Below, one piece after another: positions 6,826 through 8,927 of a DNA stretch of 8,927 nt (its first letter is position 1; each line of letters begins with the position of its first letter). Both the position numbers and the translations under genes were made by a program. The stretch lies in NCBI GenBank assembly GCA_934095825.1, contig CAKOKQ010000026.1:1-8927 (forward strand), written 5' to 3'. This DNA comes from an uncultured Bacilli bacterium (GTDB taxonomy: Bacteria > Bacillota_I > Bacilli_A > RF39 > UBA660). Below the pieces are notes generated by a model, which made no database searches, was not told where the DNA came from, and saw only the letters and a list, made by a program, of their open reading frames with translations.

Positions 6826-7184
6826 TTATTTTTTAATAGTTGGTTCATAGTTTTCCACAAATTGAACTAAATTATCAGCAGCCTTATCCATATCATCACG
6901 CAGTTTTATAAACTTTTTTTCATTCGATAAGTCACTCACAAAAGGTAAATAAACTTTTTCCATATTAGTCGCTAAAAACTGGGCTTGCTCAGGTCCTAGA
7001 AAATCTATCCATTCGTTATTACCAGTAAACTGGGAAGTTTTAATTACCTCTAAAAGGTTAGGTATTTTTTTAATCTTTCAACAATTTAGATCAAAACTGG
7101 AGTAAAACTCATTAAATAACCTTTTAGTTCTAAGGAATAACCATATTTTCGACTTATTTTTTCTACAAATTCATTAATACTCAT
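6826..7184 (-). pseudogene. Decayed gene of unknown function (frameshift plus nonsense codon)
   Basis: From the ATG at 7184 a frame reads MSINEFVEKISRKYGYSLEL before running to TAA at 7088-7086. A different frame continues with RLFNEFYSSFDLNC, meets TGA at 7080-7078, and then stays open for 83 codons (KIKKIPNLLEVIK through LVQFVENYEPTIKK) to TAA at 6828-6826. Joined, the pieces give a charged, helical soluble protein of about 118 residues that I do not recognise. The two lesions are a single-base shift near 7120 and the TGA. A run of seven A's at 7065-7071 is another possible shift site. Composition and same-strand position between neighbours favour a real but broken gene, although sequencing errors could produce the same picture. 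Confidence 0.55.
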
Positions 7185-7201
7185 CTAAAAAAAATTTCTT
7201 T

Positions 7202-7639
7202 CTAATCTTTTTGCCTACATATGCCATTAGACCTAATACCTAAAGTAATATAATAATCTTCATTATAAGTATCTATTACTTGACCATCTTTATTAGTCAT
7301 AATACTATGGCATTTATAAATATAAATCTTCTTATCAAACACTTTACTATCATCTAAATAAATCTCCGTACCGCCATCATTTAAACCATCAAGAAATGCT
7401 ATTTCTTTTATTACATCTTCAATTGATACAGTACCATTCTTTAACTCATTAATTAAATTTTTCTTATTTTCTTTATAATTAATATCATTTGTTTCTGTAT
7501 AAATAGTTTTATTATCACTAGTCTTAGTAACTTCTAAGTAGGCTATATCATCAGTTTTACTTGGTTCATCTACAATTCTATCCCAACTACATCCACTAAC
7601 TATTAAAAGTAATCCTAAACATAAAATAAATTTCTTCAT
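7202..7639 (-). CDS. Putative lipoprotein of unknown function
   Basis: This 145-residue protein has a lipoprotein signal: MKK, a hydrophobic core and the lipobox V14-S-G-C17, where Cys17 would be lipidated after cleavage by signal peptidase II. The mature part is acidic and lysine-rich, with a likely helix around residues 55-85 and beta strands around 92-135 (EIYLDDSKVF, KKIYIYKCHSI, YYITLGI). Cys110 and Cys141 may pair. No enzymatic motif is visible and I do not recognise the family. The ATG at 7639 has AAGGAG at 7650-7655. It lies between two separate small genes and shows no clear functional link with them. Confidence 0.75.
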   Translation of the reverse strand: MKKFILCLGLLLIVSGCSWDRIVDEPSKTDDIAYLEVTKTSDNKTIYTETNDINYKENKKNLINELKNGTVSIEDVIKEIAFLDGLNDGGTEIYLDDSKVFDKKIYIYKCHSIMTNKDGQVIDTYNEDYYITLGIRSNGICRQKD

Positions 7640-7661
7640 AAAACAATCTCTCCTTAGATTT

Positions 7662-7670
7662 ATTTTATCA
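7662..7670 (-). promoter_or_regulatory. Candidate extended -10 promoter for the lipoprotein gene
   Basis: The minus strand reads TGATAAAAT (7670-7662), an extended -10 with five of six matches in the hexamer. No good -35 is seen at 16-18 bases. Transcription would begin near 7655, right at the AAGGAG ribosome site, implying a very short leader. Confidence 0.4.
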
Positions 7671-7692
7671 TAATTTATTCTATTTACTAGAA

Positions 7693-7878
7693 TTATTTTC
7701 TCTTTAGTAAAGGATATAAACCTAATAAAAATAAAATAAACCAGATATTAAAAATAATATACTTTAAATATTCTATAAAAGTATAACCTATTACTAACAT
7801 ATTAAGGTTTAAAAAAGCAAATACTAAGTAATTACTTATAAAAAGAGTACTAATTAATTTAATAAATATTATATTCAT
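7693..7878 (-). CDS. Small membrane protein of unknown function, two predicted helices
   Basis: This 61-residue reading frame is strongly hydrophobic, with predicted membrane helices at about 4-31 and 36-57 and a basic end (LLKRK) that suggests a cytoplasmic C-terminus. The family is not recognised. The start is uncertain, because no ribosome binding site precedes the ATG at 7878 and none is clear before the internal ATG of Met27. It is divergent from uppP, with 56 bases between the two starts, and sits 53 bases upstream of the lipoprotein gene. In AT-rich DNA a hydrophobic frame of this length can occur by chance, since T-rich codons encode Phe, Leu and Ile, so the call is tentative. Confidence 0.4.
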   Translation of the reverse strand: MNIIFIKLISTLFISNYLVFAFLNLNMLVIGYTFIEYLKYIIFNIWFILFLLGLYPLLKRK

Positions 7879-7908
7879 AATAAAATATATTTCTATTTTG
7901 AAAAAATT

Positions 7909-7918
7909 ATTATATAAT
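7909..7918. promoter_or_regulatory. Symmetric -10 box, possibly a bidirectional promoter
   Basis: ATTATATAAT is a perfect palindrome that supplies a consensus TATAAT on both strands: 7913-7918 towards uppP and 7914-7909 towards the 61-residue gene. Neither side has a convincing -35; TTGAAA at 7898-7903 is only 9 bases from the plus-strand -10, too close to serve. A plus-strand start near 7924 would put the uppP ribosome site at the very 5' end of the message. Confidence 0.4.
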
Positions 7919-7934
7919 TAACTAGGTGATTTTT

Positions 7935-8747
7935 ATGGAATTAATTAAATATGTGATCTTAGGTATTATCCAAGGTTTAACAGAGCCTCTTCCTATTTCT
8001 AGTAGTGGTCATTTATTAATATTTAGAGAATTATTTAATACTAATATGTTTAATGATTTAAACTTTGAAGTTATGGTTAATTTTGGTTCATTTATTGCGA
8101 TTTTAATTATCTTCTGGAAAGATATCGTTAGACTAGTAACTAACTTCTTTAAATATTTATTTGCTGATAAAAAAGAAAAAAAGAAATACTATGAAGACTT
8201 TAAGTATTGTATGCTAATTGTGGTGGGATCTATTCCAGTTGGTATCATTGGTTTAATATTTAAAGATAAGATTGAGGCAATTGCTAGTGTTAAAGAAGTA
8301 GGTTTTGCTCTTCTAATTACAGCCTTAGCATTATTCATCGTAAAAAATAGTAAGGGTAAGAAAAAAGATAATGAAATAACTTATAAAGATGCTATTATCA
8401 TTGGTTTATTTCAAATGTGTGCCTTACTTCCGGGATTGTCTCGTAGTGGCATGGTGCTAGTTGGGTGCTTACTTTGTGGTTTAAATAGAGAATCTTCTCT
8501 AAAATATACTTTCATGTTATATTTTCCTGTTTCTGTGGCTTCTTTTGGTTTAAGTAGTATTGATGTCTTAAAGAGTGGCATTGCTAGTAATTTATTATTA
8601 GGTTACTTCTTAGGTATGGTTGCCGCAGGGATTGTAACTTACTTTACTTACCAATGGTTATCTAAAATTGTTCAAAATGGTAAACTATGGAAATTTTCTA
8701 TTTACTGTGTAGTTGTAGCCTTATTTATCTTTATTTACTTTAGATAG
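7935..8747 (+). CDS. uppP: Undecaprenyl-diphosphatase (UppP/BacA)
   Basis: This 270-residue polytopic membrane enzyme removes a phosphate from undecaprenyl pyrophosphate, regenerating the lipid carrier for peptidoglycan and other wall polymers. Overproduction is known to give bacitracin resistance. Both active-site signatures are present: QGLTEPLPISSSGH at residues 13-26, carrying the (E/Q)xxxE pair Q13/E17 and H26, and PGLSRSG at 166-172 with R170. The Pro after E17 replaces the more common Phe. Length matches the family, with about eight membrane segments and a charged loop (79-90, KKEKKKYYEDFK). I chose the ATG at 7935, five bases after AGGTGA (7924-7929), because the in-frame GTG at 7926 lies inside that site. 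It stands alone on the plus strand and is followed by a hairpin terminator. Confidence 0.96.
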   Translation: MELIKYVILGIIQGLTEPLPISSSGHLLIFRELFNTNMFNDLNFEVMVNFGSFIAILIIFWKDIVRLVTNFFKYLFADKKEKKKYYEDFKYCMLIVVGSIPVGIIGLIFKDKIEAIASVKEVGFALLITALALFIVKNSKGKKKDNEITYKDAIIIGLFQMCALLPGLSRSGMVLVGCLLCGLNRESSLKYTFMLYFPVSVASFGLSSIDVLKSGIASNLLLGYFLGMVAAGIVTYFTYQWLSKIVQNGKLWKFSIYCVVVALFIFIYFR

Positions 8748-8764
8748 TATCTATAATCACTAAA

Positions 8765-8788
8765 AGACTTATCAAATTTGATAAGTCT
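8765..8788 (+). repeat. Perfect 24-base palindrome after uppP
   Basis: AGACTTATCAAA is followed immediately by its exact reverse complement, 17 bases past the uppP stop. As RNA it would form a hairpin of up to about ten pairs with a minimal loop. No T-tract follows, so it is not itself a terminator. It abuts the next hairpin with one base between, and the two share AGACT/AGTCT arms that allow other pairings. Confidence 0.75.
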
Positions 8789-8789
8789 C

Positions 8790-8830
8790 AGACTGTTGAC
8801 AAAGTAAATTTTGTCAGCGGTCTTTTCTTT
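8790..8830 (+). terminator. Rho-independent terminator of uppP
   Basis: The 14-base arms AGACTGTTGACAAA (8790-8803) and TTTGTCAGCGGTCT (8810-8823) pair fully, with two G-T wobbles (T-G at two positions near the outer end), around a six-base loop GTAAAT. The stem is followed by TTTCTTT (8824-8830). This is a standard intrinsic terminator for the plus strand. Confidence 0.82.
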
Positions 8831-8845
8831 GGCACTAAAATGGTG

Positions 8846-8851
8846 TATAAT
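8846..8851 (+). promoter_or_regulatory. Candidate -10 box of a short downstream unit
   Basis: TATAAT matches the -10 consensus and is preceded by TGGTG. A start near 8857-8858 would fall at the first base of the following hairpin. The -35 region (about 8823-8828) is T-rich but not consensus and overlaps the T-tract of the uppP terminator. Confidence 0.45.
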
Positions 8852-8857
8852 TAACTC

Positions 8858-8908
8858 GTAAGGCAGCTCATATATTCCAATTTTGAGCTTACTAGCCTTA
8901 CTTTTTTT
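8858..8908 (+). ncRNA. Possible short RNA or attenuator: bulged hairpin with T-tract
   Basis: An outer stem GTAAGGC (8858-8864) pairs with GCCTTAC (8895-8901). An inner stem AGCTCA (8865-8870) pairs with TGAGCT (8884-8889). They leave a 13-base loop and a five-base bulge (TACTA) on the 3' side. Seven T's (8902-8908) follow, so the hairpin would terminate transcription. A -10 box lies just upstream and another promoter just downstream, so the unit could be an independent RNA of about 50 bases, a leader attenuator of the next gene, or a second terminator for uppP. No known RNA family is recognised. Confidence 0.4.
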
Positions 8909-8917
8909 ATATATTTT

Positions 8918-8926
8918 TGTTATAAT
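8918..8926 (+). promoter_or_regulatory. Extended -10 promoter for a gene beyond the right edge
   Basis: TGTTATAAT is a perfect extended -10 (TGnTATAAT), one base before the window ends. The -35 position holds only TTACTT (8898-8903). It points right, so a plus-strand gene probably begins just outside the window. Confidence 0.55.
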
Positions 8927-8927
8927 A

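Noticed and set aside
7898..7903. TTGAAA as -35 box for uppP
   Set aside because: Only nine bases separate it from TATAAT, far short of the 16-18 required.
8830..8848. TGGCAC resembling a sigma-54 -24 element
   Set aside because: The matching -12 element (TTGC) is absent; the sequence there is TGGT.
1..8927. CRISPR array, insertion sequence, tRNA or rRNA
   Set aside because: I saw no regularly spaced repeats, transposase-like frames or terminal repeats, and no tRNA- or rRNA-like segments in the intergenic spaces.

Overview
The window is AT-rich throughout and looks like a low-GC Gram-positive (Bacillota, class Bacilli or a related gut lineage such as RF39 or Erysipelotrichales). Evidence for this is the AGGAGG/AGGTGA ribosome binding sites, TATAAT -10 boxes, a classic lipobox, a sporulation-type spmA-spmB pair and a Bacillus-like SipW-type signal peptidase. 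Cell-wall enzymes (UppP, a D,D-carboxypeptidase) show that it makes peptidoglycan, so it is not a wall-less mollicute. One gene appears to stop at TGA inside an ATGA overlap with the next gene, which supports the standard bacterial code. The lineage is an inference from style, not from a marker gene.

Layout. Bases 1-7878 are coded almost entirely on the minus strand. Read in transcription order (right to left), they begin with a 61-residue membrane protein (7878-7693), an orphan lipoprotein (7639-7202) and a broken gene (7184-6826). A strong promoter (6771-6743) then starts a four-gene surface module: a TasA/camelysin-like secreted protein (6719-6066), a SipW-type signal peptidase carrying a large extra membrane domain (6035-4905), a DUF5305-like bitopic protein (4902-3826) and a 490-residue secreted multidomain protein (3829-2357). 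The last three are packed with a 2-base gap and a 4-base overlap. Next comes dacB-spmA-spmB (2290-57), the same order as the Bacillus subtilis spore-cortex operon. On the plus strand uppP (7935-8747) is transcribed divergently from the 61-residue gene. It is followed by tandem hairpins with a terminator, then by a small promoter-hairpin-T-tract unit that could be a short RNA, and by a perfect extended -10 at the right edge for a gene outside the window.

How the genes work together. The signal peptidase probably processes the TasA-like protein and perhaps the 490-residue protein, both of which have SipW-style hydrophobic N-termini. The DUF5305 protein is probably an accessory anchored in the membrane beside them. 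Together they look like a compact matrix-fibre or surface-display system. dacB, spmA and spmB act on peptidoglycan maturation, and UppP recycles the undecaprenyl carrier that wall synthesis needs.

Most worth a second look: the peptidase's fused N-terminal membrane domain (possibly a dead CPBP-type fold), the 490-residue substrate with its EF-hand-like loop and conserved-looking C-terminus, and the possible small RNA between uppP and the right edge.
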